A DNA stretch of 64,000 bases from Nitrospirota bacterium. Lineage in GTDB: Bacteria; Nitrospirota_A; Leptospirillia; Leptospirillales; Leptospirillaceae. Below, piece after piece: positions 25,090 through 34,419 of this stretch; position 1 is the stretch's first letter; every line of letters starts with the position of its first letter. A program made the position numbers and the translations under genes. A model generated the notes under the pieces. It saw only the letters and a list, made by a program, of their open reading frames with translations, had not been told where the DNA came from and searched no databases. Location: NCBI GenBank assembly GCA_021844645.1, contig JAKBTA010000001.1, positions 27,184-91,183 on the forward strand, read 5' to 3'.

Positions 25090-25949
25090 TTGAGCTTGTC
25101 CCTTAAAACTTCAAAGTAGTTTCTTTCCGAATTTACGATCAGCTTTGTTATATGAGGTGATCTTGTAATTTCAATCATGTCTCCAACCTTTAATGAATGT
25201 CCAACCTGTCCGTCAAGTGTTGCTGTTACCGATTCATCGCCTTTTTTAATCAGGATCTCAAGTGTTGCAGCCCCGGGAATGACGATGGGTCTGTGTGTCA
25301 GTGTATGGGGACAAATTGGAGTTATGATGATCCCATCCATGCCAGGGTAAAGGATGGGACCACCTGCTGACAGGGAGTATGCTGTCGATCCGGTCGGGGA
25401 GGAGAAAATGACTCCGTCGCCCTTAAGGGAGGTGACAAACTGCGCATTCATGTAGATGTCCGACTCGATCAATCGGGCAATGGATCCATTATTGATAACG
25501 ATATCATTCAATACATGGGTCTGTGACTGCTCTATCCGATTGCGAAAGATCCGGACCTGCAGCATGATTCTGTTTTCAATCGAATAATCTCCCTGCAGAG
25601 TTCGGGAGAGAACCTCCAATAATTCAGTTGATTGGACTTCTGTTAAAAATCCAAGGTTGCCAAGGTTAACTCCGAGAATGGGAATCTGTGTTCCCGCAAG
25701 CAGTCTGGCCGCTGAAAGAAGCGTGCCATCCCCTCCTAAGACCAGGACTACTTCGCTCTCATCTTTGATTGTTTCCCGTGAGCAGGAAATCTCGTGGCGA
25801 AGAAGCAACGCTCCTTCAGGATCAAGCAAGGGGGTAACGCCTCTTGATCTCAGCCAGGGGAGCAAGTCACTCAGAATCGATCTGATCGCTTCTGAGCGAT
25901 GCGGCTTGCAAAGGATCCCCACTCGCGAAATGGGAGTGTTTTTCATCAT
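25074..25949 (-). CDS. nadK: NAD kinase
   Basis: A 291-residue enzyme making NADP from NAD and ATP (or polyphosphate). Motifs: GGDGTLLSAARLL (about residues 60-72), GVNLGNLGFLTE, NDIVI, DGVIFSSPTGSTAYSLSAGGPI and a C-terminal DGQVGH. The ATG at 25947-25949 is chosen because GGAG lies seven bases upstream; the open frame extends 77 codons further, but that part overlaps a TnpB relic on the other strand and has no family match. Confidence 0.93.
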   Translation of the reverse strand: MMKNTPISRVGILCKPHRSEAIRSILSDLLPWLRSRGVTPLLDPEGALLLRHEISCSRETIKDESEVVLVLGGDGTLLSAARLLAGTQIPILGVNLGNLGFLTEVQSTELLEVLSRTLQGDYSIENRIMLQVRIFRNRIEQSQTHVLNDIVINNGSIARLIESDIYMNAQFVTSLKGDGVIFSSPTGSTAYSLSAGGPILYPGMDGIIITPICPHTLTHRPIVIPGAATLEILIKKGDESVTATLDGQVGHSLKVGDMIEITRSPHITKLIVNSERNYFEVLRDKLKWGDT

Positions 25950-26084
25950 TCGGTCTCCGAAGAAGGGTACGAAGGCAATTCGGAACGGTCTGTAAAATAA
26001 TCTCAGTATTCTACGATGGATCATGAAAAAACAGTAGTGCCCGATCGTGATAACAAGAGTCTTCTTATTATCCTGTTGACCCAT

Positions 26085-26446
26085 ATGCATAACGCGTTCA
26101 GGTATCGGCTGTATCCGACTCGCAAGCAGGAAACTGTTCTCGATCAACAGTTGGAAGAGTGTCGCTGGCTCTACAAGCATTTTCTGGAGTACAGGAAAAA
26201 CGCCCGGGAGTGGTACGGTATTTCGTCTTATTCCGGACAGAAGAACACACTCCCGGCATTGAAGAAGGAACGGTCATTTCTCGATACGGGCTATCCCCGG
26301 TTCGAAAGAATAGGGACTATAACGTTTCCCTGACTATTTTGAGACTCGGGCTAGAGTCTCGGGGCAGTCCCCAAAAAGCCCACACTACAAACGTTTCTCA
26401 TGTTTGGCAGTGGTGCAGCCATGGTACGATATTCTCAGAAGAGTGA
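26085..26446 (+). pseudogene. TnpB-type (IS200/IS605 family) transposase relic
   Basis: The first 60 codons are clearly TnpB-like: AFRYRLYPTRKQETVLDQQ, then LEECRWLYKHFLEYRKNAREW and a GYPRFE block. In this frame a stop comes at 26331; the alternative frame continues with KNRDYNVSLT, so a frameshift has occurred. The RuvC catalytic parts (DxG, E, D) and zinc finger of a 370-400 residue TnpB are absent. It is therefore an N-terminal remnant, non-functional as a nuclease. No tnpA (Y1 transposase) is nearby. The exact right end is uncertain. Confidence 0.75.
26341..26372 (+). repeat. Twin hairpins behind the TnpB relic
   Basis: GAGACTC (26341-26347) and GAGTCTC (26354-26360) form a perfect 7-bp stem with a six-base loop; directly after it GGGG-CAGT-CCCC (26361-26372) forms a second. 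Subterminal hairpins mark the ends of IS200/IS605 elements, and the 3' end of tnpB also gives a structured guide RNA, so these may be a remnant right end brought close by an internal deletion. Confidence 0.4.
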
Positions 26447-26559
26447 TGGTTGCGGGTAGTAGGACAAACCTGAGGCAGCTATAAAAATTCCGGACCGGGG
26501 AAGGATAGGGCAGTCATGCGACAAGATCAACTCTGGTGTTCAATGAAAAGGGGATTTTG

Positions 26560-26694
26560 ATGCCGTTCATGGAAAGCTTTGGTCGGTATTCCCAGAAATA
26601 TCGCGAGTATCTGTATCGTATCGAGAAAAATCTGTTCATGGATCATTCCATTTTTCATCAAGGAACAGCTCGCAAGCGAAAATATCAGGATTGA
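26560..26694 (+). CDS. Doubtful 44-residue basic protein
   Basis: An ATG at 26560 with AGGGG seven bases upstream opens a 44-codon frame rich in Tyr, Arg, Lys and Phe (FGRYSQKYREYLYRIEKN). It has no recognised family and lies within a decayed region, so it may be a random frame or a stub of a lost gene. It is listed only because of the ribosome site and the protein-like composition. Confidence 0.25.
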   Translation: MPFMESFGRYSQKYREYLYRIEKNLFMDHSIFHQGTARKRKYQD

Positions 26695-26958
26695 TCAAAT
26701 TAGATATGGAAGGTGGATCTTTGTCAAAGAGCTTGTCAAACTCGCTCAGATGGTGCCTTGACATCTTCCATGTTTAAGTGCTATAACCGCCGAACTAAAA
26801 AAGCCAATAGAGAAGATCCTGCGTGACAAATCGCACCAGATTTAAAAAGTGAAATGTAAGGGCGCTGTCCCCGAGGGGGGAGTACTATCTCCTCCTCCAA
26901 GTCATATATCGACATAAGCTTGTCTGGCCCAGGGGTCTTAAGGGCGGAGGTTAGATAA

Positions 26959-28800
26959 ATGAAAGGAAAGTATAAGCTCCATATTCCAGAGTATAATTAC
27001 TATTCCGATCAGGTGGCTTGCCGGAAGTCGTGTCCGGTTGGTACGGATGCTGGTGGTTATGTGCAGGCCATCCGCTCGGGAGAGTATGAAAAAGCCTACG
27101 CGATTGCCAGGGGACCAAATCCCTTTGCTTCGGTTTGCGGGTGGGTCTGCAATGCTCCTTGTGAGGCCTCGTGTACCCGTGGAAATATTGACCGGCCTGT
27201 TGCGATCAGGGCACTGAAGAGATTCGTGACTGAGAAGTTTGGCGTCGAGGCTGTTCTTGATCCTGCGGCGACGCTTCGTTATTCGACCGCTCCTGGTGTC
27301 CCGTATGGCAGGGCGACGGGAGAAAAGGTTGCAATCATCGGTGGAGGACCTGCCGGTCTAAGTGCCGCTCACGACCTGGCCCGCCTTGGCTACCGGGTTA
27401 CAATATTTGAGGCGAACTCTAAATTGGGTGGCCTTTTCTACCTTGTTCCCGAGTACCGTCTGCCGAGACCTTTGTTCCAGGCCGAGATTGAGGCGATTCT
27501 GAGCATGGGAGTCGAGGTCCGGTTAAGTACAAAAGTCGGAAAAGATATCTCCTTTGAGGAAATCTATAAGTCATTCAGGTCTGTTGTCATTTCTTCCGGG
27601 GCATGGGGCTCCCGCCCAATACCGTTTGAAGGCAAGGATCTTCAGCGAACCTATTCAGCCCTTCCATTTCTTCAATCTGTCTATATTCATCATGACCCAG
27701 TTCCTCTGGGACCACGTGTGGCTGTCGTTGGTGCGGGTAATGTTGCCATGGACGTCTGCAGGACGGCTGTGCGCCTTCCGGGTGTCGAGTCTGTCACTGT
27801 TATTGCGCTTGAGGATTGGGCTGAAATGCCGGCTGACGATGCAGAAATTGAGGATGCAGTCGATGAGGGCGTGCATTTTCTCCCTCGCAGGGGAACCCGT
27901 CGCATTGTCGGAACCTCTTCGGTTGAAGGCATTGAGGTTGTTGGCGTGAAATCCGTTTTTGATGACCAGGGTCGTTTCAGTCCGGTCTATAACGAAGAAG
28001 ACTTGATTGTCGTTCCGGTTGATTCGGTTATTCTGGCCATTGGTCAGTCGATTGATACTGGATTTATTTCAGGCGAGCATGACTCAATTATTGGTCGCAA
28101 CGGTGTGATCCGGGCGAACATGAGTGATATGAGCACAGGAATTCCCGGTGTGTTTGCCGCCGGTGATGTGGTGACAGGGCCACGTATTTTCATTGAAGCG
28201 ATCGCTGCTGGACAATCTGCTGCAGCATCTGTTCATCGCTATATCAGTCAAAAGGAAACACCGAAAACTGTTTTTGGTATTTCAACGGCGATTGAACATA
28301 GAGGTGCTCCGACCCCTGTATGGCCGGTCGATTTCAATGTGGATGGATACTATACGATTCCCAGACAAAATCCCCAGCTGTTGAAACCGGAATTCCGTCG
28401 TACAAATTTTGAGCTGGCGGAGCTTTCTTTCACGGAAGAAGAGGCCCGCACCCAGGCATCGAGGTGTTTGACCTGCCATGTTAACCCAATCTTTGTTGGG
28501 GAAAAATGCATCATGTGTGGTGGATGCGTCGATGTATGTCCTGAGTTTGCACTGAAAATGATTCCTTTGTCGGAAGTGGATCTTGATATCCCCAAGTCTG
28601 CAGATGTGTTGAGTGGATTCATTGGAGTCGAGAAGGCTCGTCTTGGAGAAAACGAAGTTCTTCAAGAGCTTAGTCGTTCTACCGCCATGATTTGGGATGG
28701 TGCCCGATGTATCAGATGCGGCTTGTGCGCCAAGAGGTGTCCAACTGGTGCCATCACAATGGAACACCTGGAAATCAAACAGGAGGTAACCCATACATGA
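26959..28800 (+). CDS. GltD-like FAD/NAD(P) oxidoreductase with N- and C-terminal iron-sulfur domains
   Basis: A 613-residue flavoprotein. An N-terminal Fer4_20-type cysteine domain (CRKSCPVG, then [16 protein letters not shown], residues about 22-75) is followed by the FAD fold ([20 protein letters not shown]), an NAD(P) fold ([19 protein letters not shown]) and the second FAD block ([12 protein letters not shown]). The C-terminus has two [4Fe-4S] motifs ([12 protein letters not shown] and [12 protein letters not shown]). It resembles the small subunit of glutamate synthase and NfnB/NuoF-linked proteins. Lying directly before, and overlapping, the Rieske gene, it probably couples NAD(P)H with the bc-type complex. 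GGAGG precedes the ATG. Confidence 0.88.
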   Translation: MKGKYKLHIPEYNYYSDQVACRKSCPVGTDAGGYVQAIRSGEYEKAYAIARGPNPFASVCGWVCNAPCEASCTRGNIDRPVAIRALKRFVTEKFGVEAVLDPAATLRYSTAPGVPYGRATGEKVAIIGGGPAGLSAAHDLARLGYRVTIFEANSKLGGLFYLVPEYRLPRPLFQAEIEAILSMGVEVRLSTKVGKDISFEEIYKSFRSVVISSGAWGSRPIPFEGKDLQRTYSALPFLQSVYIHHDPVPLGPRVAVVGAGNVAMDVCRTAVRLPGVESVTVIALEDWAEMPADDAEIEDAVDEGVHFLPRRGTRRIVGTSSVEGIEVVGVKSVFDDQGRFSPVYNEEDLIVVPVDSVILAIGQSIDTGFISGEHDSIIGRNGVIRANMSDMSTGIPGVFAAGDVVTGPRIFIEAIAAGQSAAASVHRYISQKETPKTVFGISTAIEHRGAPTPVWPVDFNVDGYYTIPRQNPQLLKPEFRRTNFELAELSFTEEEARTQASRCLTCHVNPIFVGEKCIMCGGCVDVCPEFALKMIPLSEVDLDIPKSADVLSGFIGVEKARLGENEVLQELSRSTAMIWDGARCIRCGLCAKRCPTGAITMEHLEIKQEVTHT

Positions 28801-29411
28801 GTAGTGTCGCAGATCAATCCCAGAACAATAATTCTGGTGTGCTAGGCCCAACCGAGCAAAGTCGCAGGAAGTTCATGTTGGCAGCCGGCTGGGGAGTTGT
28901 TGGTGCAACTTTGGCTGGCTCTACCTTCGCAGCCTACAAATACCTTTTCCCTCCGATCCTTTATGAGCCACCGACAGTTTTTAAGATCGGTCACGTTACG
29001 GAGTATGGTCTGGGTGTTGATGAGCGCTGGAAGTTGAAAGGCCGTTTCTGGGTTGTGAGAAACATGAGGGGAATCTACAACATGATTTCCATCTGTCGCC
29101 ATCTGGGATGTACTCCAAACTGGTTCCCGGACCAAAAGCGATTTAGATGTCCATGCCACGGTTCCATTTACGATGTTCACGGAAATGTACGCGGAGGTCC
29201 GGCTCCAAGAACTCTCTGGAGAGGACAGATCACAAAGGATCCTGTCGATGGTGCTTTGGTTGTGAATACCGTTATTCGACTCGATCCAAATCCGGCTCAG
29301 ACTCCCCAGGGACTTTGGGTGAAGGAAAAAGTCAAGGAAGTTAATCCCTTCTGGATAGAGCATGTTCCACCGTCGGGGGCTTCCTGTTCGTCAAACAGGC
29401 TTCTTTGTTAG
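28797..29411 (+). CDS. petA: Rieske [2Fe-2S] protein of the cytochrome bc complex
   Basis: A 204-residue protein. SRRKFM followed by a hydrophobic helix is a Tat-type signal anchor. The cluster is bound by CRHLGC (about residues 99-104) and CPCHGSIYD (about 119-127), the two Rieske boxes. The protein carries electrons from quinol to cytochrome c at the periplasmic face. The ATG at 28797 has AGGAGG upstream and overlaps the stop of the flavoprotein gene. The C-terminal tail after residue 165 is longer than in classic bc1 Rieske proteins. Confidence 0.93.
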   Translation: MSSVADQSQNNNSGVLGPTEQSRRKFMLAAGWGVVGATLAGSTFAAYKYLFPPILYEPPTVFKIGHVTEYGLGVDERWKLKGRFWVVRNMRGIYNMISICRHLGCTPNWFPDQKRFRCPCHGSIYDVHGNVRGGPAPRTLWRGQITKDPVDGALVVNTVIRLDPNPAQTPQGLWVKEKVKEVNPFWIEHVPPSGASCSSNRLLC

Positions 29412-29489
29412 GTCTGTCGATTCAGAATCAAGTTTGCCGTTGCAAGTACACATTAAAAACATTCCTTTTTTAAAGGGAAAGGATATTTG

Positions 29490-30251
29490 ATGCTGGAAAA
29501 GATGAAAGAAAAGGTTGTTCAGACTCAGCTGTTCAAGTCTGTTTTCAGGCATGGCTATCCTGATAATGAGCTGAATCAGGCCTATGTCGTATTTAGCAAC
29601 ATCTTCCTCCATATTCACCCTGTGAAGGTCCGCCGGACTGCTCTGAGAATGCGATATACCTTCTGTCTCGGAGGTATTACCCTGTTCCTTTTCATCATGC
29701 TGGCGGTCACAGGGATTTGGCTCATGTTCTACTACACGCCCTACACCGGTCTTGCTTACAAGAATATCAAGGATATTCAGTTTGTGATTTTTGGTGGAAA
29801 CCTGATGCGAGATCTTCACCGTTTTGCAGCGCATGGAATGGTTCTGTTTGTCTGGCTGCATATGACAAGGGTGTTCCTGACGGGGGCCTATAAGGCTCCC
29901 AGGGAGTTCAACTGGGTTGTCGGTGTGGTCCTCCTGGTCAACACACTGATCCTGAGCTGGACTGGTTATCTTCTCCCATGGGATCAGCTTGCTTACTGGG
30001 CTGTTACCGTTGGAACAAAAATGGCTTCTTACACACCCTTTATCGGTCAGAATGGACCCTGGGGCGCACAGCTTGGTGTTAATCCAACAAACGACCTGAT
30101 GTTCATGATGATCGGTGGCACGGTTGTTGGCCAAAATGCCCTGATCCGTTTTTATGTGCTCCATTGTGTGGTCCTTCCATTGGTTGTGACGGTCTTTCTT
30201 GCTGTTCACTTTTGGAGAATTCGGAAAGACGGTTTTTCAGGACCCTTGTAA
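29490..30251 (+). CDS. petB: Cytochrome b, N-terminal (b6-type) subunit
   Basis: A 253-residue membrane protein with four helices carrying both b haems. Helix B has [10 protein letters not shown] and WLHMTRVF, and helix D has [10 protein letters not shown] and [10 protein letters not shown], giving the two pairs of His ligands. The loop [20 protein letters not shown] forms part of the quinol oxidation site. The ATG at 29490 follows AAAGG. Separation of cytochrome b into N- and C-terminal genes is like the b6f type and is usual in this phylum. The gene symbol follows the b6f analogy. Confidence 0.92.
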   Translation: MLEKMKEKVVQTQLFKSVFRHGYPDNELNQAYVVFSNIFLHIHPVKVRRTALRMRYTFCLGGITLFLFIMLAVTGIWLMFYYTPYTGLAYKNIKDIQFVIFGGNLMRDLHRFAAHGMVLFVWLHMTRVFLTGAYKAPREFNWVVGVVLLVNTLILSWTGYLLPWDQLAYWAVTVGTKMASYTPFIGQNGPWGAQLGVNPTNDLMFMMIGGTVVGQNALIRFYVLHCVVLPLVVTVFLAVHFWRIRKDGFSGPL

Positions 30252-30314
30252 AGTCCTCGCTGAGGAGTTTTGACTGTGCCGTTAGAGTAATAGCGTTTCG
30301 GAGAGGATAATCTT

Positions 30315-31145
30315 ATGGAAAACAAGGCAGTGAGAGAAATATTTCCGAGGGATGCAAAAAAATCCTACGGTCTAGTTGAGTTGATGAAGGGAGCATCTCC
30401 GATCGTCCGAAAGGAACCGGAAGATACTGTCTACACTTGGCCCAACCTGATCATGATCGAACTTATCTGTGCATTACTGGTAACAGCAGCTTTAATTCTT
30501 TTAGTTCAGTTTGAGCATGCTCCGCTCAGGTCTCTGGCGGATCCTTCGACTACGCCAAATCCAATGAGAGCTCCCTGGTACTTTCTCGGACTCCAGGAAA
30601 TTCTGGTGTATTTCGATCCATGGTATGCAGGTGTTGTTCTTCCGGGCATGATTATTGTCGGGTTGATGATTTTTCCCTATGTTGATACAAACCCAAAGGG
30701 TGTTGGGTATTACACTTATACAGAAAGAAAATTTGCAGTCTTCAATTATTCCTTTGGATTTGCCCTATGGTGGATTACCATTGTGATCGGAACTTACCTG
30801 AGAGGTCTGGACTGGCAATGGTATTGGCCATGGAGTGACAAGCTTGCCCATATGAATCCGGCTTTGGTGACACTGGTTCCATTGCATATTGTCTTTGTCA
30901 ATCTGCTTCATGTATCAAAAGATGTGGCGAAGGGTTTCTGCGATGTCATCTTCCTTGGGTATTTTGCATTGGGTATGCTTATCCCCTATATGTTCATGCG
31001 AAAGTTTTACGATTCAATGGGGGCAGGACGCTATATCACCTTCATGATTTTCTTTCTGTCCATGATGGGCGTCGCTCTAAAAATCGTTTTGAGACTTCTT
31101 TTCAACATCAAGTATATTGTCGTAACGCCCTGGATTAATGTTTGA
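30315..31145 (+). CDS. petD: Cytochrome b, C-terminal (subunit IV-like) subunit
   Basis: A 276-residue protein with about seven hydrophobic segments. APWYFLGLQEILVYFDPW takes the place of the PEWY loop of the quinol oxidation site; the Glu is replaced. Following DPW-GVVLPG and FPYVDTNPKGVGYYTYTER are conserved in the split cytochrome b family of Nitrospira-like bacteria. Compared with b6f subunit IV (about 160 residues) it has extra C-terminal helices. It is 63 bases behind the N-terminal subunit and has GGAGAGG upstream. Confidence 0.88.
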   Translation: MENKAVREIFPRDAKKSYGLVELMKGASPIVRKEPEDTVYTWPNLIMIELICALLVTAALILLVQFEHAPLRSLADPSTTPNPMRAPWYFLGLQEILVYFDPWYAGVVLPGMIIVGLMIFPYVDTNPKGVGYYTYTERKFAVFNYSFGFALWWITIVIGTYLRGLDWQWYWPWSDKLAHMNPALVTLVPLHIVFVNLLHVSKDVAKGFCDVIFLGYFALGMLIPYMFMRKFYDSMGAGRYITFMIFFLSMMGVALKIVLRLLFNIKYIVVTPWINV

Positions 31146-31225
31146 CCCAATTTGTGGTCTCGTTTTCACGTGTAAGAAGCAAAACAAAGGGTGGGGATAT
31201 ACTCCCCGCCCCACAGGGAGGTTGA

Positions 31226-31447
31226 ATGGGATCAATACACAGTTTCTTTGATGCTCCTTGGATCGAGCAGGTTTTTGGATTCCCGTACAGGATTGGGATA
31301 TCTCTTGTACTCTTGTTTGGAACGGCATTTTTTTATTATCTGGTTATCTGGTTTCAGAAATGGCAGGAGGGCAGTTTTTACCCAGAAGGCCATCCTCTTC
31401 GCAAGGATTCGTCTTCCAATGATCAAGAAAGGGGAATTCGATCATGA
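31226..31447 (+). CDS. Small membrane protein of the bc-complex operon, unknown
   Basis: A 73-residue protein with one clear helix (about residues 21-42), a short N-terminal amphipathic part and a charged tail. GGGAGG stands four bases before the ATG, and its stop overlaps the start of the tetrahaem cytochrome gene (ATGA). No family is recognised. Position suggests a small structural subunit of the bc-type complex. Confidence 0.65.
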   Translation: MGSIHSFFDAPWIEQVFGFPYRIGISLVLLFGTAFFYYLVIWFQKWQEGSFYPEGHPLRKDSSSNDQERGIRS

Positions 31448-32409
31448 AGATGAAAATATATGCGATGTTTCTTTTTTCGACGATCTTTGTCGGTGTGATG
31501 GTCGCCATTGAAATGTATAAGGATTCCCATCCGGAGTGGATGTCCTATCAAAGCCATTTCTATAAGATTCTGGCTAAAAAAACGAACAAGCCGGATATTG
31601 CAAATACTCCATTACAGGTTGTTCAGACATGGAATACGATCCTCAATAAGGCCGACCGATGTCAGACATGCCACATGGGCATCAATATTCCCATTTTCAA
31701 GGATATGCCGGAGCCCTTTACTGCACATCCGGATTTGTCGGGATTTATGTCAAAGCATCCTTTTGAAAAATTTGGTTGCACCGTTTGTCACGACGGAAAT
31801 GGCATGGCAACCACTGTGAAGGAAGCCCATGGATTTAACGTAACGCTGAACTATCAGCCAAAGGTGGGTCCATTTTCGGAGGCATCCTGTACCAAGTGCC
31901 ATACCGATCTATATAGTGAAGGTGTCAATCCACCAATGACACCCTATTTGAACCTTGCAAAAAGGACCATCAAGGAAAAAGGTTGTGGTTCCTGTCATAT
32001 GATGGCCCAGTTCAATCTCCATGGAGTTCTGGCTCCAGACCTTTCAGGCTTTGGTTCAAGAACAGAGCTTGGATTCTATAACGTTCACATGTTTGAGTAC
32101 GTAAACGGAATCAGATCGGAACGAGAGTGGGAATGGGAACATTTTAAAAACCCCAGACGTATTTCTCCCGGTATTCCGGCATTCAAGGTTCCACCAACGA
32201 TCATGCCCAATTTCCATCTGACGGATGAGCAGACGACAGCTCTTACTGTTTGGGTCTTGGGATTGGTTGATCCTTCCGTTATCACGATTCCACAAAAATA
32301 CCTGCCTGTTGAAAGAAGCCAGGGAAGACCTGTTCCGATTCCGATTACAAAGGGCAATATCGGAGTTTTTCCGGATTCAGCTTTCAAGAAAGTCTCATTC
32401 CATAACTAA
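31444..32409 (+). CDS. Membrane-anchored tetrahaem cytochrome c
   Basis: A 321-residue protein with one N-terminal helix (about residues 5-22) and four CxxCH haem sites: CQTCH (73-77), CTVCH (112-116), CTKCH (149-153) and CGSCH (181-185). The last 130 residues contain a cytochrome c-like tail with a likely Met ligand at PTIMPNFHLTD. It should take electrons from the Rieske protein in place of cytochrome c1 or f, facing the periplasm. It is the last gene of the operon and is followed by a strong terminator. Confidence 0.9.
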   Translation: MKMKIYAMFLFSTIFVGVMVAIEMYKDSHPEWMSYQSHFYKILAKKTNKPDIANTPLQVVQTWNTILNKADRCQTCHMGINIPIFKDMPEPFTAHPDLSGFMSKHPFEKFGCTVCHDGNGMATTVKEAHGFNVTLNYQPKVGPFSEASCTKCHTDLYSEGVNPPMTPYLNLAKRTIKEKGCGSCHMMAQFNLHGVLAPDLSGFGSRTELGFYNVHMFEYVNGIRSEREWEWEHFKNPRRISPGIPAFKVPPTIMPNFHLTDEQTTALTVWVLGLVDPSVITIPQKYLPVERSQGRPVPIPITKGNIGVFPDSAFKKVSFHN

Positions 32410-32428
32410 AAAAATCTTTTCCTATCTA

Positions 32429-32466
32429 GAAAAGCCCCCTTCGCCTGACGGTGGAGGGGGCTTTTC
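32429..32466 (+). terminator. Intrinsic terminator of the bc-complex operon
   Basis: GAAAAGCCCCCTTC (32429-32442) pairs with GGAGGGGGCTTTTC (32453-32466), 14 bp with one wobble and a ten-base loop. It ends in CTTTTC and begins 20 bases after the tetrahaem cytochrome stop. Confidence 0.85.
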
Positions 32467-32508
32467 AATTGGAATGGCTCGAATAAGGTAATGCTTTGAG
32501 GAAAAAAA

Positions 32509-33453
32509 ATGATTCATGTCAGTGATCTCAGAAAAGAATATATTCAGAAAGGCCAGAAGATCACTGCGGTGAATTCAATTTCCTTTGATGTGCAAAAAGG
32601 AGAGTTTTTTTCATTGCTTGGTCCTAATGGGGCTGGAAAAACAACCACTATTTCAATCCTTTCCACAATATTGTCTCCGACATCAGGAAATGTGCTGATT
32701 AATGGGATAGATGTTCGGAAGGATCCTCATGGGATCAGGCAACATATTGGCGTTATCTTCCAGGATCCAAGCCTTGATGATCGCCTGAGTGCCCAGGAAA
32801 ATATGGATTTTCATGGACGTTTATACGGAATGTCTCCTGTAGACAGGCTGCGGAGATCAGAGCTGCTATTGAAAATGGTAGACCTTTGGGACAGAAGAAG
32901 CTCCCTGATCAGGACATTTTCCGGAGGAATGAAGCGAAGGCTTGAGATTGCCAGGGGTTTGATGCATCGCCCTCTCCTCCTGATTCTTGATGAACCTACA
33001 ATCGGTCTTGATCCGAAAAGTAGAAGGGATATCTGGCATTATATTCATGAAGCCCGGAGGGAGTGGTCGATGACTATTTTATTGACTACGCATTATCTGG
33101 AGGAAGCGGATGGGGCAGACAGGGTTGCAATCATGAGCAAGGGCAAAATTGTTGCTCTTGATCACCCAGCCAACCTGAAGGCAAGCCTTGGTCCATCCCT
33201 TGTGACAATCGAATTTCCACCGGAATCTTTGGAATCTCTTAAAACGACGTTGAATATGCTTTATGGGATATCTCGCTTTTCTCTCGAATCCGAATCGTTA
33301 TTACGTTTCCCTATGCCGGTCAACGTTTCATCTCCGGCAGTCTTTCTCCAAAGCCTGCCACCCGTTTTAACCGGTTTCTCAATAGGAACTGCAACACTAG
33401 ATGATGTTTTTATTTCTCTCACAGGGGATGATGGAAGTATCGATAACCGGTGA
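32509..33453 (+). CDS. ABC transporter ATP-binding protein (DrrA/ABC-2 export type)
   Basis: A 314-residue ATPase with Walker A GPNGAGKTT (about residues 39-47), Q-loop VIFQDPSLDDRLSAQEN, signature FSGGMKRRLEIARGL, Walker B LLILDEPTIGLD and the H-switch TTHYLEEA. The C-terminal extension of about 80 residues is typical of daunorubicin-resistance/ABC-2 ATPases. The permease gene follows. The exported substrate cannot be told from sequence. Confidence 0.93.
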   Translation: MIHVSDLRKEYIQKGQKITAVNSISFDVQKGEFFSLLGPNGAGKTTTISILSTILSPTSGNVLINGIDVRKDPHGIRQHIGVIFQDPSLDDRLSAQENMDFHGRLYGMSPVDRLRRSELLLKMVDLWDRRSSLIRTFSGGMKRRLEIARGLMHRPLLLILDEPTIGLDPKSRRDIWHYIHEARREWSMTILLTTHYLEEADGADRVAIMSKGKIVALDHPANLKASLGPSLVTIEFPPESLESLKTTLNMLYGISRFSLESESLLRFPMPVNVSSPAVFLQSLPPVLTGFSIGTATLDDVFISLTGDDGSIDNR

Positions 33454-33519
33454 ATTTGTGAGAATGGTTCTTCAACAGTCCCCTTGTTGCCTTATGAATG
33501 GTTGAATGCTTTAGCAAGA

Positions 33520-34371
33520 ATGGAAGAAATTCAGCGGATGACAAACCAGGAACCTCAATCGCAATTAACAATCGAGCTTATCTCTGATATTGATCAAAAA
33601 ATCCATTCGACGGGGCCATTTCTGAGAGATTTAAGGGGTATCTATACACTTTGGCTACGTGATGTGATCAGGCTCTGGCGAGACCGTATACGACTTGTAG
33701 GTTCTTTTATTCAGCCACTATTGTTTCTGTTTGTTTTGGGGGGTGGGCTTAGGGGAAGAGTTGTGCCTCAAGGTTCAGGAACAAATTATCAAATTTTTAT
33801 TTTCCCGGGAATTGTACTGATGAGTATATTGTTTACCTCTTCCTTTGCCGGGATGGCCGTTGTCTGGGATAGGGAGATGGGATTCCTGAAGGAAGTGCTT
33901 GTTGCTCCCATTTCTCGAACAGCGGTTGTTGTCGGCAAGATTCTCGGAGGAGCATCAAATAGCCTGATTCAGGGAATTTTTTTGTTGGCGCTGGCTCCTT
34001 TTTTGAAGATTTACCCTTCTTTTGGACAGATTTTCTTCATGTTGGGAGTCATGCTGATTGTTTCCCTCTCCCAAACAGCAATGGGAATTGCTTTGTCCGC
34101 GAGAATGAGTTCAAGCCAAGGGTTTATGGTGCTTATGAACTTTATTGTTCTACCCATCTATTTTCTTTCAGGTGCGATGTTCCCCCTAAATCAGTTGCCA
34201 ACATGGTTATCTGTTCTCTCTCAAATGGATCCATTGACATATGGGGTTGATCTGATGAGGGGAATACTGCTGGGAACTTTTTACTATTCTGTCTACCGGG
34301 ATATATTTATTATTATGTTCTTCGGACTATTGATGTTATATATTTCCGTCAGGCAATTTCAGAAAGATTAG
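33520..34371 (+). CDS. ABC-2 type transporter permease
   Basis: A membrane protein of about 283 residues with six helices and the ABC-2 pattern, including FPGIVLMSILFTSSFAGMAVVWDREMGFLKEVLVAP, LPIYFLSGAMFPL and MDPLTYGVDLMRG-type segments. It is the partner of the ATPase coded 66 bases before. The start is uncertain: TTG at 33484, ATG at 33520 or ATG at 33538 are all in frame, and none has a good ribosome site; the ATG at 33520 is a compromise. The N-terminal 40 residues are polar. Confidence 0.88.
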   Translation: MEEIQRMTNQEPQSQLTIELISDIDQKIHSTGPFLRDLRGIYTLWLRDVIRLWRDRIRLVGSFIQPLLFLFVLGGGLRGRVVPQGSGTNYQIFIFPGIVLMSILFTSSFAGMAVVWDREMGFLKEVLVAPISRTAVVVGKILGGASNSLIQGIFLLALAPFLKIYPSFGQIFFMLGVMLIVSLSQTAMGIALSARMSSSQGFMVLMNFIVLPIYFLSGAMFPLNQLPTWLSVLSQMDPLTYGVDLMRGILLGTFYYSVYRDIFIIMFFGLLMLYISVRQFQKD

Positions 34372-34419
34372 TTTTCCGGATTTCTCCGGCAGAAGCTCGG
34401 AAAGGAAAGGAGCGTTAAT

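Larger units (their letters stand above)
26334..26958 (+). other. 625-base spacer: IS remnant, hairpins and leader of the bc-complex operon
   Basis: This stretch follows the frameshifted TnpB relic. It holds two adjacent small hairpins (26341-26360 and 26361-26372), a doubtful 44-codon frame (26560-26694) and the region before the flavoprotein gene. A GGAGG ribosome site stands eight bases before the start at 26959. No confident sigma70 promoter was identified. The sequence before about 26560 looks like decayed mobile-element DNA. Confidence 0.45.

Noticed and set aside
25950..26180. 77-codon upstream extension of NAD kinase
   Set aside because: No similarity to the family, covers the TnpB relic on the opposite strand, and the ATG at 25949 has GGAG at good spacing.
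26579..26761. 60-codon plus-strand frame in the spacer before the bc operon
   Set aside because: Composition is unlike a real protein and there is no ribosome site; the 44-codon frame at 26560 is only slightly better.
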